This document shows, piece after piece, positions 17,570-25,927 of a stretch of 64,000 nt of DNA. The translations under genes were made by a program, and so were the position numbers. Source of the stretch: Microbacterium sp. (lineage in GTDB: Bacteria > Actinomycetota > Actinomycetes > Actinomycetales > Microbacteriaceae); contig NZ_JAFKIP010000006.1 of NCBI RefSeq assembly GCF_017305435.1, forward strand, positions 186,001 to 250,000, written 5' to 3'. Every line of letters begins with the position of its first letter. Position 1 is the first letter of the stretch. Below the pieces are notes generated by a model. It was not told the DNA's origin and ran no database searches. It was given only the letters and a program-made list of their open reading frames with translations.

Positions 17570-19711
17570 TCAGCGACCGGCCACGAGTTCGATCCCCGCT
17601 CCCGCGAACTGCCGCAGCGTGGCATCCGGCAGGAAGGCGCGCGTGAGCGCGGCCGCGATCCGCGCGATGTCCGCCTCGTCGCGGTAGAGGAGGTACATCG
17701 TCTCGTAGCGGGGGTTGAACTTCTCCTTGAATCGATGCAGCGACGCGAAGCCGTAGACGGGCTCGAGGCTGTCGCCGAGCCGGTCGGCGAGGACGGCGAT
17801 GACCCCGGCATCCTCGGGATAGTCGTGCGCGAGGGGCGCGCCGGACAGCGACATGATGCGCGCACCCTCGTCGGAGAACTGCCGAGCGGACGATCCGATG
17901 AGAAACTCCATCACCGAGCCGAAGCCGCCCTCTCGCCGGCGCATGAGGTCGAGGGTCCACCCCTCGACGAGGCCGCCCCCGCCGTAGACCGGCAGCCAGG
18001 AGAGGAAGCCGTCGACGTCTCCCGCGGGAGACAGGGCGAGCGCGAGGCGGACCTCCGGATCGGCGGCCTCGGTCAGCGAGCCGAGGGTGAACCCCATTTC
18101 GGGCAGGCCCTTGTCGCCGACCCACATCTCCGAGATCGCCCTGATCTGTGCCTGAACACCCCAGGGCTCGTCCTTGAACCGCGTCAGCCGGAACGTGATC
18201 TCCTCGCGCCCGGCCTTGTTCATCGCCGTGCGCACGTTGTTCCAGCGCTTGCCGGTGAACTGCAGGCCCTCGAGGTCCACGATCGAATCGTCCGCCACGA
18301 CGAGGCTGCGCCACCCCTCCGGCAGCGCGTCGCGTGTCGCCTCGCTCGCGCTGAAGAACGCGGGGATGAGACCGGCGTGCTGCGCGGCATCCACGAACTC
18401 GACGACCGACTCCGCGCGGCCTGCGACCGGGCCGAGCGGATCGGCGAGCGCGATCGCGACGCCCGCGTGCCGCTGGTAGGGCACGATGCCCGACGACGTG
18501 CGCAGGTAGTCGTTGCCGTCCCACGTGGCCATCCAGGAGAGCGTGCCTCCGCCGGTGGCGCGGATGAGGTCCTTCACGTCGTCGACGGTGGGCTGCGCAG
18601 CGGAGTGGCTGACGCCGAGCGGGTGGCGCGGGCGCGCCCGGAAGACGCCGCGCACGAGCACGAGATAGACGAGGTAGATCGCCCAGATGACGGCGGTCGC
18701 GAGCGCCAGCCCCACCGAGCCGTCGTTGGCGGTGTCGGTGACATCGTCCCAGCCGAGGACGCCGACGGCGACGAGGATGACGAATCCGACGAAGATGTTG
18801 AGGGATGCCACGACGATGCTGACGACCCAGGCCCAGCGCCGCCCGCGTCGCAGGCCGTTGGCGACGAGCAGGATCGCGACGGCGCTGATCGCGGTCGTCA
18901 CCCACCCGGCATCCGCTTCATCGACGACCGTCTCTCCGAAGGGGCCGTAAGTCGGGACGATCTGGGTGACGATCGTGAGGGCCCCGAGCATGAGCGTGCC
19001 GATGAAGACGATCAGTCGCTGCTCGCGCACCGTCGAACGCTGCGGCCGCAGCGAACGGTCGATCACGAGGACAAGGAGCACCGCGAGCAGATGCTCGAGG
19101 TCGTCGATCGAGCCCCAGAACATCATGTTGACGATGACGAACGCGAGCACGACGAGCCATCCGCGCAGACGCCACGGTGAGGGCATGACCGTGATCGCTG
19201 CGGCGATGCACGCGAACAGGCCGCCGCTGGGTCCCACGTCGACGGACGCCGCCTCCTTCGCGGCCCACGCCCAGTCGGGCGCGAGCGTCGTCGCGCTCCA
19301 CAGCAGGAACGCGGCGCCGAGGATCGCGAACAGCTGCCCGCCGAAGAAATAGGCGAGCGCGACGCGGGTGCCGCGTTTCCACTCGAGGTACGCCATCCCC
19401 CAGAAGCCCAGGATGATGATCGGGTACGCGATCGGCGTGTCGAGGAGGAACGTGCCGCTGAGCGGCGTCCACCACTTGCCCTTCTCGAAGGAGGGCAGCC
19501 CGTAGGCGAGGTGCTCATAGAACGGGTGCCCGGCGATCGGCCGCCAGAGGGCGCCCGTGATGAGCCCCGCGCCCAGCAGGACGCCGATCAGCAACCACGT
19601 GGCGGGAACGCGCGAGAGCACCGTGCGCACGAACCGGAGCGCTCGCCCCCGGCGGGTGGGGGCAGCGTGTTCGATCGACTCGGCGTGTTCGGCGGGCTGT
19701 GCGTCGGTCAT
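17570..19711 (-). CDS. rhomboid-like membrane domain fused to MprF-type DUF2156 transferase
   Basis: 713 residues from the ATG at 19711 with a GAGGAGCGAAG ribosome site. The first 400 residues hold two helix bundles; the first resembles rhomboid folds but lacks a clear Gly-x-Ser-Gly catalytic motif. The C-terminal 300 residues are the DUF2156 (GNAT-like) domain of MprF: GFLSWLPVYGGGGLVEGW, LDLMRRREGG, SVMEFLIGSSARQFSDEGA and FNPRYETMYLLY. MprF transfers lysine or alanine from tRNA to phosphatidylglycerol and flips the product, lowering surface charge and giving resistance to cationic peptides. Substrate not determined. No partner gene is nearby. Confidence 0.85.
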   Translation of the reverse strand: MTDAQPAEHAESIEHAAPTRRGRALRFVRTVLSRVPATWLLIGVLLGAGLITGALWRPIAGHPFYEHLAYGLPSFEKGKWWTPLSGTFLLDTPIAYPIIILGFWGMAYLEWKRGTRVALAYFFGGQLFAILGAAFLLWSATTLAPDWAWAAKEAASVDVGPSGGLFACIAAAITVMPSPWRLRGWLVVLAFVIVNMMFWGSIDDLEHLLAVLLVLVIDRSLRPQRSTVREQRLIVFIGTLMLGALTIVTQIVPTYGPFGETVVDEADAGWVTTAISAVAILLVANGLRRGRRWAWVVSIVVASLNIFVGFVILVAVGVLGWDDVTDTANDGSVGLALATAVIWAIYLVYLVLVRGVFRARPRHPLGVSHSAAQPTVDDVKDLIRATGGGTLSWMATWDGNDYLRTSSGIVPYQRHAGVAIALADPLGPVAGRAESVVEFVDAAQHAGLIPAFFSASEATRDALPEGWRSLVVADDSIVDLEGLQFTGKRWNNVRTAMNKAGREEITFRLTRFKDEPWGVQAQIRAISEMWVGDKGLPEMGFTLGSLTEAADPEVRLALALSPAGDVDGFLSWLPVYGGGGLVEGWTLDLMRRREGGFGSVMEFLIGSSARQFSDEGARIMSLSGAPLAHDYPEDAGVIAVLADRLGDSLEPVYGFASLHRFKEKFNPRYETMYLLYRDEADIARIAAALTRAFLPDATLRQFAGAGIELVAGR

Positions 19712-19765
19712 GCTTCGCTCCTCGTCGGCTGGGCACCTCCGACGATAGCGGCGCGCGGCGCCGGA

Positions 19766-19803
19766 ATCACGAAACCCTCGGCCGCGGCCGAGGGTTTCGT
19801 GAT
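19766..19803. repeat. 38-bp perfect palindrome at left island edge
   Basis: Each half is 19 bp and the match is exact, with no loop. It could form a very stable hairpin on either strand. No T-run follows on the minus strand, and on the plus strand only GATGACTT follows. It may be a bidirectional terminator for the divergent surroundings or a mark of the insertion boundary; sequence to its right is clearly lower in G+C. Confidence 0.7.
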
Positions 19804-20211
19804 GACTTCGGTAGGCACAGTACACGACAACTCGAATAAGTCAGCCCTGCTGCCGCCACCCCTGATGGAGCTGCGGAAACTATCTAGTCTCGCGCCGAAT
19901 CGACCGCATCAAGCTCACTCTCTGGGCAGATGCCTCGCCCCCTGCGTCGTCGGCTCGAGCCAGCCCTCATCGCTGAGATAGTCGAGAAGTAGCTGAGATC
20001 GTCGAGAAGTACCAGTCTGGCACCACGACGCAGTCTCTCTGTGACCAGTACAACCTCTCGAAGGGCGGCCTACTGAAGCTGCTGCGCGACGAAGGCGTCC
20101 AGCTCCGCGGTCAGCCGCGGCTCCGACAGCTTGCCGCACCGAAGCGCTGGAAAGGATGCCCGCGGGAGATGTCAACTCATTCACCGAGTCCCGCACGACC
20201 AACCACCGATG
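19804..20211. other. degraded intergenic segment at left end of island
   Basis: About 400 bp of lower G+C sequence with no intact gene. It contains the broken helix-turn-helix ORF listed separately. A short stretch around 19890-19935 may be further recombinase debris, but I cannot place it in a family. Confidence 0.4.
19930..20123 (+). pseudogene. broken recombinase-type helix-turn-helix ORF
   Basis: From the ATG at 19930 the frame reads MPRPLRRRLEPALIAEIVEK and hits a stop at 19990. The same 20 bp (19972-19991) is repeated once in tandem (19992-20011, one mismatch), and the reading continues in another frame as IVEKYQSGTTTQSLCDQYNL then SKGGLLKLLRDEGVQLRGQP. Removing one copy restores a continuous HTH protein of the type often found as the DNA-binding tail of serine recombinases or as small ORFs beside integrases. 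So a 20-bp duplication killed it by frameshift. Confidence 0.65.
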
Positions 20212-22617
20212 CTAGGCGCCCAGACGCGCGAGCACCTCGATCTTGACGGGGAATGGCGCGACCTTTGCACCCTCGCGCTCGAAGTGCTTTACGTCCGTAC
20301 TGCTCCACGCTTCCATCGTCGTCGCGAAGACAATCCGGTTCGCCCGCAGCGCCTTCGCGACTTGCAGCATCTTCTCCGCATGATCCTCACGGTTCGCTTT
20401 CCCATTGAACTTCCCGTTCGACTTGCCCTCCACGAGCACGACCTCCCTGTTCACACTCGCAATCACGTCAATCTCTGCCACTGTCCTCCCTGTCTGAAGC
20501 TCGTAGAACTCAAGCTCCGGCGAGTCGATATAGGACCTGCTCGAGCCGCGCAGTGCTGCAGCGCCGAGGAGTACAGTGTCGCCGTTAGCGCCAAGGAGCT
20601 CGCGAAATGCGGCATATAGGTTATAGAACCATCGCGGCTCCGACCGCTTCTCCTTCCAGCGGGCGGAGACAAGGGCATTCATTGCCGCGCAGCGCGAACA
20701 CTCGTACACCTGGGCGACGCGGTCAGCGTCGACGAACGAGGGGCGACCGCACTCTGTGCAATCGAGAATGAGCCCACGGCGAAGTAGCCGGGAGACGGTT
20801 AGGCGATCAACGAGCGACGTCGTCGCGTCCGCATCGCCGCCGAACAGTGTCCGCATCGCCTCGAAGGTAAGGAATGGGTCGAGATCGTCGAGAACGACTG
20901 TCTCCGGATCAGCCTTCCGCTCATCGCTGGTAGGCCCCTTCTCACGCGGAATGAACGCGCGCAGCATTCCTACGTTCTCTGGCGTCATTAGGTCCAGGAG
21001 CGCAGCGCGGGACCCTAGCCGTCTCCGGATCAGCTCCGCCTGGCGCCCGGGACGTGATAGGCGCACGCCGAGCCCTTCCGGCCCTGCCATCGCCTCCACC
21101 CACGCCATCATTGACAGCCCCCGGAGGCGTGGTCGACCGATGCGGCCCGGCAGGAACGACCCCGCCATGACCAGCCCCATCGAATGTGGGTCGATCGTCA
21201 CAGACTCGCGGCTTGCACGGAGACTAACGGACGGAAGCGGCCCCTCGTCCGCGACGAGCGCGTGGGCGGGAATGTCCCGTCCGCGCGGCATCTTGTCGCC
21301 GAACCACGCAATGTCCACGTACCAGTACGGCACCCACCCAGAGTTGAGCGGATAAAGCAGTTCGGACGGCGTAGGCGTCTCAAGGCCTGAGATCGCCTCG
21401 CTCGACCCGTTCTCATTCGTCCGCACCGGGATCGACTTCGAGGCCCCGATGTGCTCGTCCACAACGTACTCGAGATAGCCGCCATCAATGATTGGCGGCC
21501 CGACGCGTACCGTCTCCTCGCGTCGGTCTCGCACGGATTGCAGGCCCGGCGGCAGCGGGGAATCAACGATCCGCGGCGCCACCTTGTTGAGATAAAGGGT
21601 TGGCTCAGATGATGAGCTGACGGACATATGTGCGCCGCCGCCTTCGAGATCCGTCGCCAACATCCATGTCGCTCGTTGTACCTGGTCACGGAAAGCCTCG
21701 CCGTCGTCAATGAGCGCGCGGGGGAGCCAGATGCCACTTCCGACGAGGCGGTCGTAGGCGACGGCGAGGGCGAAGTCGATGGCGGTGTCGCCGATGACCA
21801 CGGCTGCGCGGTCCTCGATATAGCCATTCGATACCTGGAGCAGCCGTTGGTCGGCAAGGAACCAATTCTCAAGACCCGCCGAGGCCTTGGTCTCGATCGT
21901 CGTGGAGTTCCAGATGAGCGAGGCCGGGGCATCGTCAACCGATCGGATCAACCAACCGAGGTCGTCCGCTGTCGGCTCCGGTCGCGCACCGGTGGCACTC
22001 TCGCTCTGCGCGACACCGACCCGCATGGCGGCCATGAGGCCAAAGTCGGATCGCCAGCCACTCGAGGCGGCGAGACGCGCCTGCAATGGGTCCGCCGGCG
22101 GCGGCGAGGGTGCTAGACCTCGATTGAAGTGAGCATTGAGGTCGCGCGCGCGGAGCCTGGTCAGCTGCTCCCTCTGCCTCGCCGGATCATCTCGGAACCG
22201 GACGGAACGCATGGGCGAGCACCAGGAGACAACCTCGTCGCGTGCCTCATCGGACTCGCGCACCGTCGTGTGTTGGTGATGGTTGGCAATCATCCGGCGA
22301 CGCTCCACGTCATCGGCAACCCCATTGATGCGGATGTGGCCGGGATACCACTCCTCGAAAAGCTGCCAGTGAAGGTCGATCGAGACGACATGATCGGGGT
22401 CATAGGCTCGCACGATCTCGGCGAACTCAGACGCCGGCCGAGAGGACCTGATGTCAAACGGCACGAGGATCCAGCTGCCTCCGCCCCAGTAGCCCGAGGC
22501 GATAGTCAACGCGGTCATCACCCAATCGCGCCAATGCTCGTCGTCTGCCACAAGGATCGCGATCCGCGGGGGTCGGAGAGCGACGGAGGCCGAGATGAAG
22601 TCAACTTCCGATGCCAT
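20212..22617 (-). CDS. large protein with zinc ribbon and PD-(D/E)XK nuclease domain (candidate defence effector)
   Basis: 801 residues from the ATG at 22617. Family not recognised. Visible parts: an N-terminal Rossmann-like domain (residues about 17-80: IAILVADDEHWRDWV, YWGGGSWILVPFD, YDPDHVVSIDLHW); a long central region of 500 residues; a C-terminal zinc ribbon (Cys620, 623, 640, 643, in DCTECG and YECSRC); and a restriction-endonuclease fold at about 700-800 with EIDVIASVNREVVLVEGKS, giving the triad Asp717, Glu730, Lys732. Codon use and G+C are unlike the flanking genome. It is divergent from a KAP NTPase gene across 143 bp, so I infer a two-gene module in which the N-terminus senses and the nuclease acts on DNA. 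Confidence 0.75.
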   Translation of the reverse strand: MASEVDFISASVALRPPRIAILVADDEHWRDWVMTALTIASGYWGGGSWILVPFDIRSSRPASEFAEIVRAYDPDHVVSIDLHWQLFEEWYPGHIRINGVADDVERRRMIANHHQHTTVRESDEARDEVVSWCSPMRSVRFRDDPARQREQLTRLRARDLNAHFNRGLAPSPPPADPLQARLAASSGWRSDFGLMAAMRVGVAQSESATGARPEPTADDLGWLIRSVDDAPASLIWNSTTIETKASAGLENWFLADQRLLQVSNGYIEDRAAVVIGDTAIDFALAVAYDRLVGSGIWLPRALIDDGEAFRDQVQRATWMLATDLEGGGAHMSVSSSSEPTLYLNKVAPRIVDSPLPPGLQSVRDRREETVRVGPPIIDGGYLEYVVDEHIGASKSIPVRTNENGSSEAISGLETPTPSELLYPLNSGWVPYWYVDIAWFGDKMPRGRDIPAHALVADEGPLPSVSLRASRESVTIDPHSMGLVMAGSFLPGRIGRPRLRGLSMMAWVEAMAGPEGLGVRLSRPGRQAELIRRRLGSRAALLDLMTPENVGMLRAFIPREKGPTSDERKADPETVVLDDLDPFLTFEAMRTLFGGDADATTSLVDRLTVSRLLRRGLILDCTECGRPSFVDADRVAQVYECSRCAAMNALVSARWKEKRSEPRWFYNLYAAFRELLGANGDTVLLGAAALRGSSRSYIDSPELEFYELQTGRTVAEIDVIASVNREVVLVEGKSNGKFNGKANREDHAEKMLQVAKALRANRIVFATTMEAWSSTDVKHFEREGAKVAPFPVKIEVLARLGA

Positions 22618-22760
22618 AAGAGCATCTAAGCGCAGGGTATCGACAACCCTCGATCACAACCGGGCCGTGAACGCGAACGTTTCGTTCTCTGACCGAAGCT
22701 GTGACTGTTCACCTGACGAGTCATGCGCTATCCGTACGCTCAGCTTCTACCCTTGAATCG
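22618..22760. promoter_or_regulatory. shared divergent promoter region of nuclease and KAP NTPase genes
   Basis: 143 bp separates the two starts. It includes an imperfect dyad with arms GAACG (22669-22673) and CGTTC (22683-22687). No regulator gene is adjacent. Shared control of both genes is inferred. Confidence 0.35.
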
Positions 22761-24608
22761 ATGGGGGTAGGCAGCGTACAGGGAGTGGACCAGTTGAACG
22801 AGACGACATGGTTCTCAGATGATGCCGCAGCTGATGTGGCCGGCGGACTTGGGCGACAGGATTTCGTCGAGCGTGTCTGGGACGTGATCCGAGAATCTCA
22901 CTCGCTAAAGTCGTCGACGGTCTTCAGCCTCGTCGGACCGTGGGGAACCGGGAAGACCTCGATCCTCGATTGGCTCGCCCGTCGCGCACTAGCCGATGAA
23001 CGCAAGCCTCGCTGGGTGACGGTCAAGTTCAACCCGTGGGACTATGCCGACCCCTCGTCATTGCAGCTCGGATTCTTCAACGAGCTCGCGGCCGCCTTTC
23101 AGAGGAAAGCGAGTCTGATCAAGGTCCGTTCTCGCGTCGCGGCTTTCGGACGAGCGGTTGCTCCACTCGGGGTCATAGGAGCCCTCGGGGGTGCGAACAT
23201 GACGGAAGCCATCGCGGCGGCAGCTGATCTTGTCGACCCAGATTCAAGCGCCGCTGCGAGCCGTGCGAAGCTCGAGAAGGCACTGGTGTCTGCCGCCACG
23301 CCCATTCTTGTCGTTATCGACGATCTCGACCGCGTGACCGCTGAGGAGTTGCTCCTCACGCTCAAGCTCGTGCGCCAGCTCGGGCGGCTGCCTCACGTGC
23401 ACTACTTGCTGTCTTACGACGAGTCCACCGTCCTAGATGTTCTCAGCCGAACCAGCTTGGTCGGCAAGCACTCTCTCTCGAGAGCGAGAGAGTATATGGA
23501 GAAGGTCGTACAGGTCCGCTTCGATATTCCTCACTTGCGTCCTAACGATGCGTTGCGTCTCACGAACCGCGGCTTGGAGGAACTCGCCGACCACGGCGGA
23601 TTGTCGCTAAGTGTGCCCGATACGGAGCGGTTCTCAACTGCGTATTTCTCGTTCCTGGCCGAGCGATTCAACACCCCGCGAGCGCTGAAGAGGTTCTTCA
23701 CCCAGCTGCGGCTTCTTTCTGCATCGATGTCCGACGAGTTGGACCTTCCTGACTTCTTCGTTCTGACGTGGCTGCGCACGCTCGAACCCGGCGTTTACGC
23801 GTTGCTTCAGGCGCATCGCGGAGAGTTGACTGGCAGCGACTTACCCCGCGCGCTTGCGCGCTCAGACGCAAACATAGAGCAGCTGCGCGCTCGTGCTGAC
23901 GAGTGGCGGACGAGCTTCAAGCAGGCAGGTACCCGCGATAAGGACCTCGAAGGCGTCGCATCAGCAGTTGGCTACTTGTTCCCCGCGTTCGCAAGCGTCT
24001 GGTCTGGGTCGAGCGCGTCAAGTGGCGCCCGACCGCGCGGAGTGGCGAACGAAAAGTACTTCGATCGCTACTTCAGCTTCGGCCTCACCGAAGATGACGT
24101 AGCGGACGCGACGGTCAGGGCGAGTATCGAGGCGCATCAGGCGGGCCAGAACGCGGACGAAACGGACGCCGAGATCCGTCGAGTGATAGCTGTCGAACCC
24201 GCATTGGTCCTGGACAAGGTCGCGAGAGAGTTGGAGCCGGTCAGTCGGTCGTCGTTAAGCCTCATTGAGTGGTTGGCGTCCCTTCACTCTGCTGTCCCGG
24301 AACACAACGACATCATCGATCCCGCTCGACGCTTTGAGGCAATCCTCGCGCTGCAGATGCGACTTCTCGACGTGGCCGACACCGCCGCCAGCGTGCGAGC
24401 GCTCGCCGAGCAGGACGCGACCCTTATGTCGATAGTGGTGGAACGGGCCTGCCGGGAGTACGACGGCGAGCCCAGCTCACCCATGCTCCTTGACGATCCC
24501 GCGCGAGGTGCATTCCGAACAGCACTGAACACATACCTGTCCGACACAAACCCCGCCACAATGGGACAACCGCGAGAGGACGGCGGCCTGGCGATGGTTC
24601 TTCGTTGA
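22761..24608 (+). CDS. KAP-family P-loop NTPase, apparently frameshifted near the 3' end
   Basis: 615 residues from the ATG at 22761; GTG codons at 22701 and 22786 are alternatives and no site has a convincing ribosome signal. Walker A is GPWGTGKTS (about residues 59-67), followed by the KAP hallmark VKFNPWDY at 88-95 and Walker B PILVVIDDLDR at 181-191. Between them lies a weakly hydrophobic segment where KAP proteins usually insert membrane helices. KAP NTPases include PifA, which blocks phage T7, and QatA of the QatABCD defence system. The frame ends 20 codons after a C-run at 24551-24554, beyond which coding continues in the next frame, so the intact protein would be about 714 residues. 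It is paired with the divergent nuclease gene. Confidence 0.85.
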   Translation: MGVGSVQGVDQLNETTWFSDDAAADVAGGLGRQDFVERVWDVIRESHSLKSSTVFSLVGPWGTGKTSILDWLARRALADERKPRWVTVKFNPWDYADPSSLQLGFFNELAAAFQRKASLIKVRSRVAAFGRAVAPLGVIGALGGANMTEAIAAAADLVDPDSSAAASRAKLEKALVSAATPILVVIDDLDRVTAEELLLTLKLVRQLGRLPHVHYLLSYDESTVLDVLSRTSLVGKHSLSRAREYMEKVVQVRFDIPHLRPNDALRLTNRGLEELADHGGLSLSVPDTERFSTAYFSFLAERFNTPRALKRFFTQLRLLSASMSDELDLPDFFVLTWLRTLEPGVYALLQAHRGELTGSDLPRALARSDANIEQLRARADEWRTSFKQAGTRDKDLEGVASAVGYLFPAFASVWSGSSASSGARPRGVANEKYFDRYFSFGLTEDDVADATVRASIEAHQAGQNADETDAEIRRVIAVEPALVLDKVARELEPVSRSSLSLIEWLASLHSAVPEHNDIIDPARRFEAILALQMRLLDVADTAASVRALAEQDATLMSIVVERACREYDGEPSSPMLLDDPARGAFRTALNTYLSDTNPATMGQPREDGGLAMVLR

Positions 24609-24906
24609 CCTACCGGGCTTCCAGCTTTGGTTCCAGGATCTCAGAGAACGGGTCGGTGACATCGACGCAATGTGCCTGTTCGTCAACATCTCCACGTCGA
24701 TAGGCACGCGCACGCCCATCTCGCGCGTGAGGGGCTTTGACCACGACAACGCTTCGAAGCTCCTCGATCTCGCGGAAGTCCGATCTGCGCATGAAGGCAA
24801 ACTCATTGACGCGGAAGTGCCGAAAGGCATGTTTCGCGATGACCCAACGGACTCTGCCGATAACCGGCGACACGCCGTTTATGGGTGGCTACGCGAGGGC
24901 GAGTAG
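24555..24906 (+). pseudogene. displaced C-terminal part of the KAP NTPase
   Basis: About 117 codons open in the +1 frame relative to the KAP gene. It begins PPQWDNRERTAAWRWFFVDL, then LPGFQLWFQDLRERV, CLFVNISTSIGTRTPISRV and HAVYGWLREGE before TAG at 24904. It has no start codon of its own at the beginning, reads smoothly on from the KAP sequence if one C is removed from the CCCC run, and has sensible codon use. A mutation, a sequencing error or programmed slippage are all possible; the last would be unusual at CCCC. Confidence 0.65.
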
Positions 24907-25038
24907 CCCTCTCCCCCGGGAGCATCGACGTGTGGACGGTCGCGCCCTCACGTCGTCATCCAAGCTCATCCAATCCGCCCCGAGTCCTCGACAACGGCAG
25001 GATCGCACCGCATGCTGCTCGTGATCGAAGGACGGCGC
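24907..25038. other. short intergenic stretch in the island
   Basis: 132 bp between the KAP remnant and the integrase remnant. No gene, repeat or regulatory pattern recognised. Confidence 0.4.
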
Positions 25039-25204
25039 ATGGGCACGATCGAGCGCCGCCGACAACGACACCACGAGAGGTCGTCGCTATCGCGCGTGGT
25101 ATCGGACGCCGACCAAGCGACAAACCGATAAGCGCGGCTTTCGCACGAAGCGGGAGGCAGCGGAGTTCCGTCCGCCCGTTGCCCCGCTTACGGTGGATGA
25201 GTGA
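25039..25204 (+). pseudogene. truncated, frameshifted tyrosine integrase N-terminus
   Basis: The ATG at 25039 starts MGTIER, then one extra base shifts the frame; the correct frame reads DNDTTRGRRYRAWYRTPT and RQTDKRGFRTKREAAEF, the arm-DNA-binding domain that opens actinobacterial phage and ICE integrases. It then runs into VAPLTVDE and a stop, with about 15 codons of the usual linker missing and no core-binding or catalytic domain. So only about 55 codons remain of a gene that is normally 350-420 codons long. It marks the end of a decayed mobile element next to tRNA-Met. Confidence 0.75.
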
Positions 25205-25737
25205 CCTTCCGCCCCGCTGACCGCGTCTACGTCGACGAGTCCAAGGCGCGAGGCTACTACGTCGTCGCGACCGCCTCCGTGGCCGGAGACGTTCGAGCGT
25301 CTGATCGGGCACTGCGAGATCTCCTCAAGCCTGGTCAGCGCCGCATCCACTTCAAGAGTGAGAGTGACAGTCGCCGTCGCCAGATCCTCTCCTGCATGTG
25401 CACTCTCGATGTGCGGGTGTCCGTCTGGATCGTCAAACAGCGCTCCGACAAGGAAGCGCGACCGCTGTCCCTTGGCGCGCTCACAGCAGAGGCGGTCCGC
25501 GCTGGCGTGACGCAGTTGATCATCGAACGAGACGAATCACTCGAGCGCGCCGACCGCCGACTAATCGCCGACGCGATCCGCCGTGCTGGATCCTCCGAGA
25601 TGCAGTATCGGCACGTCGCGCCGCACGAGCATCCGCTGCTGTGGGTGAGCGATGCCGTCGCCTGGTGCTATTCGAATGGCGGCGACTGGATCCGTCGCGT
25701 CAATGCGATCGTCGAGTCCCGAGTCACCCGGCTGTAG
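25201..25737 (+). CDS. DUF3800-like protein
   Basis: 178 residues from a GTG at 25201, overlapping the stop of the integrase wreck. The N-terminal VYVDESKARGYYVVATASVA resembles DUF3800, a family with an RNase H-like fold whose first acidic residues (here Asp12, Glu13) open the active site. A second acidic cluster (IIERDESLERADRRLIADAI) and a last Asp in HPLLWVSDAVAWCY fit the pattern. DUF3800 proteins are common cargo of mobile elements; their activity is mostly untested. It could be a third part of the defence cargo or an independent passenger. Confidence 0.6.
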   Translation: MTFRPADRVYVDESKARGYYVVATASVAGDVRASDRALRDLLKPGQRRIHFKSESDSRRRQILSCMCTLDVRVSVWIVKQRSDKEARPLSLGALTAEAVRAGVTQLIIERDESLERADRRLIADAIRRAGSSEMQYRHVAPHEHPLLWVSDAVAWCYSNGGDWIRRVNAIVESRVTRL

Positions 25738-25745
25738 AAAAACGT

Positions 25746-25785
25746 GAGCCTGGCTCGTCATACCGTCCGGAAGACTGCCAGGCTC
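25746..25785 (+). terminator. inverted repeat after the DUF3800-like gene
   Basis: Nine-base arms (25746-25754, 25777-25785) separated by 22 nt, directly after the stop codon. No T-run. A second inverted repeat with seven-base arms follows at 25798-25827. They probably serve as transcription stops between island and tRNA genes. Confidence 0.4.
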
Positions 25786-25927
25786 CGAGGGCTACTGCCC
25801 GCCGTGCTACAAGTGTACCTCGGCGGGTCCGCGACCGGCCAGTGCGATGTGTTCTCGACGACTCAACCGGCACAAAACCGGCACAGCCCCTCCCCCACGC
25901 CCCTCTACCCATCGTCCCAATAACGAC

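Noticed and set aside
15812-19180. Very long open frame opposite the ABC exporter and DUF2156 genes
   Set aside because: Asp/Arg/His-rich composition without domains, antisense to three clear genes; a by-product of high G+C. The same applies to other long antisense frames such as those opposite the YhgE/Pip, MMPL and aceB genes.
20131-20619. 162-codon plus-strand frame over the end of the nuclease gene
   Set aside because: Antisense to a well-supported gene for most of its length and without a recognisable domain.
24610-24873. 87-codon minus-strand frame after the KAP gene
   Set aside because: Antisense to the displaced KAP C-terminus, which has the better coding sense.
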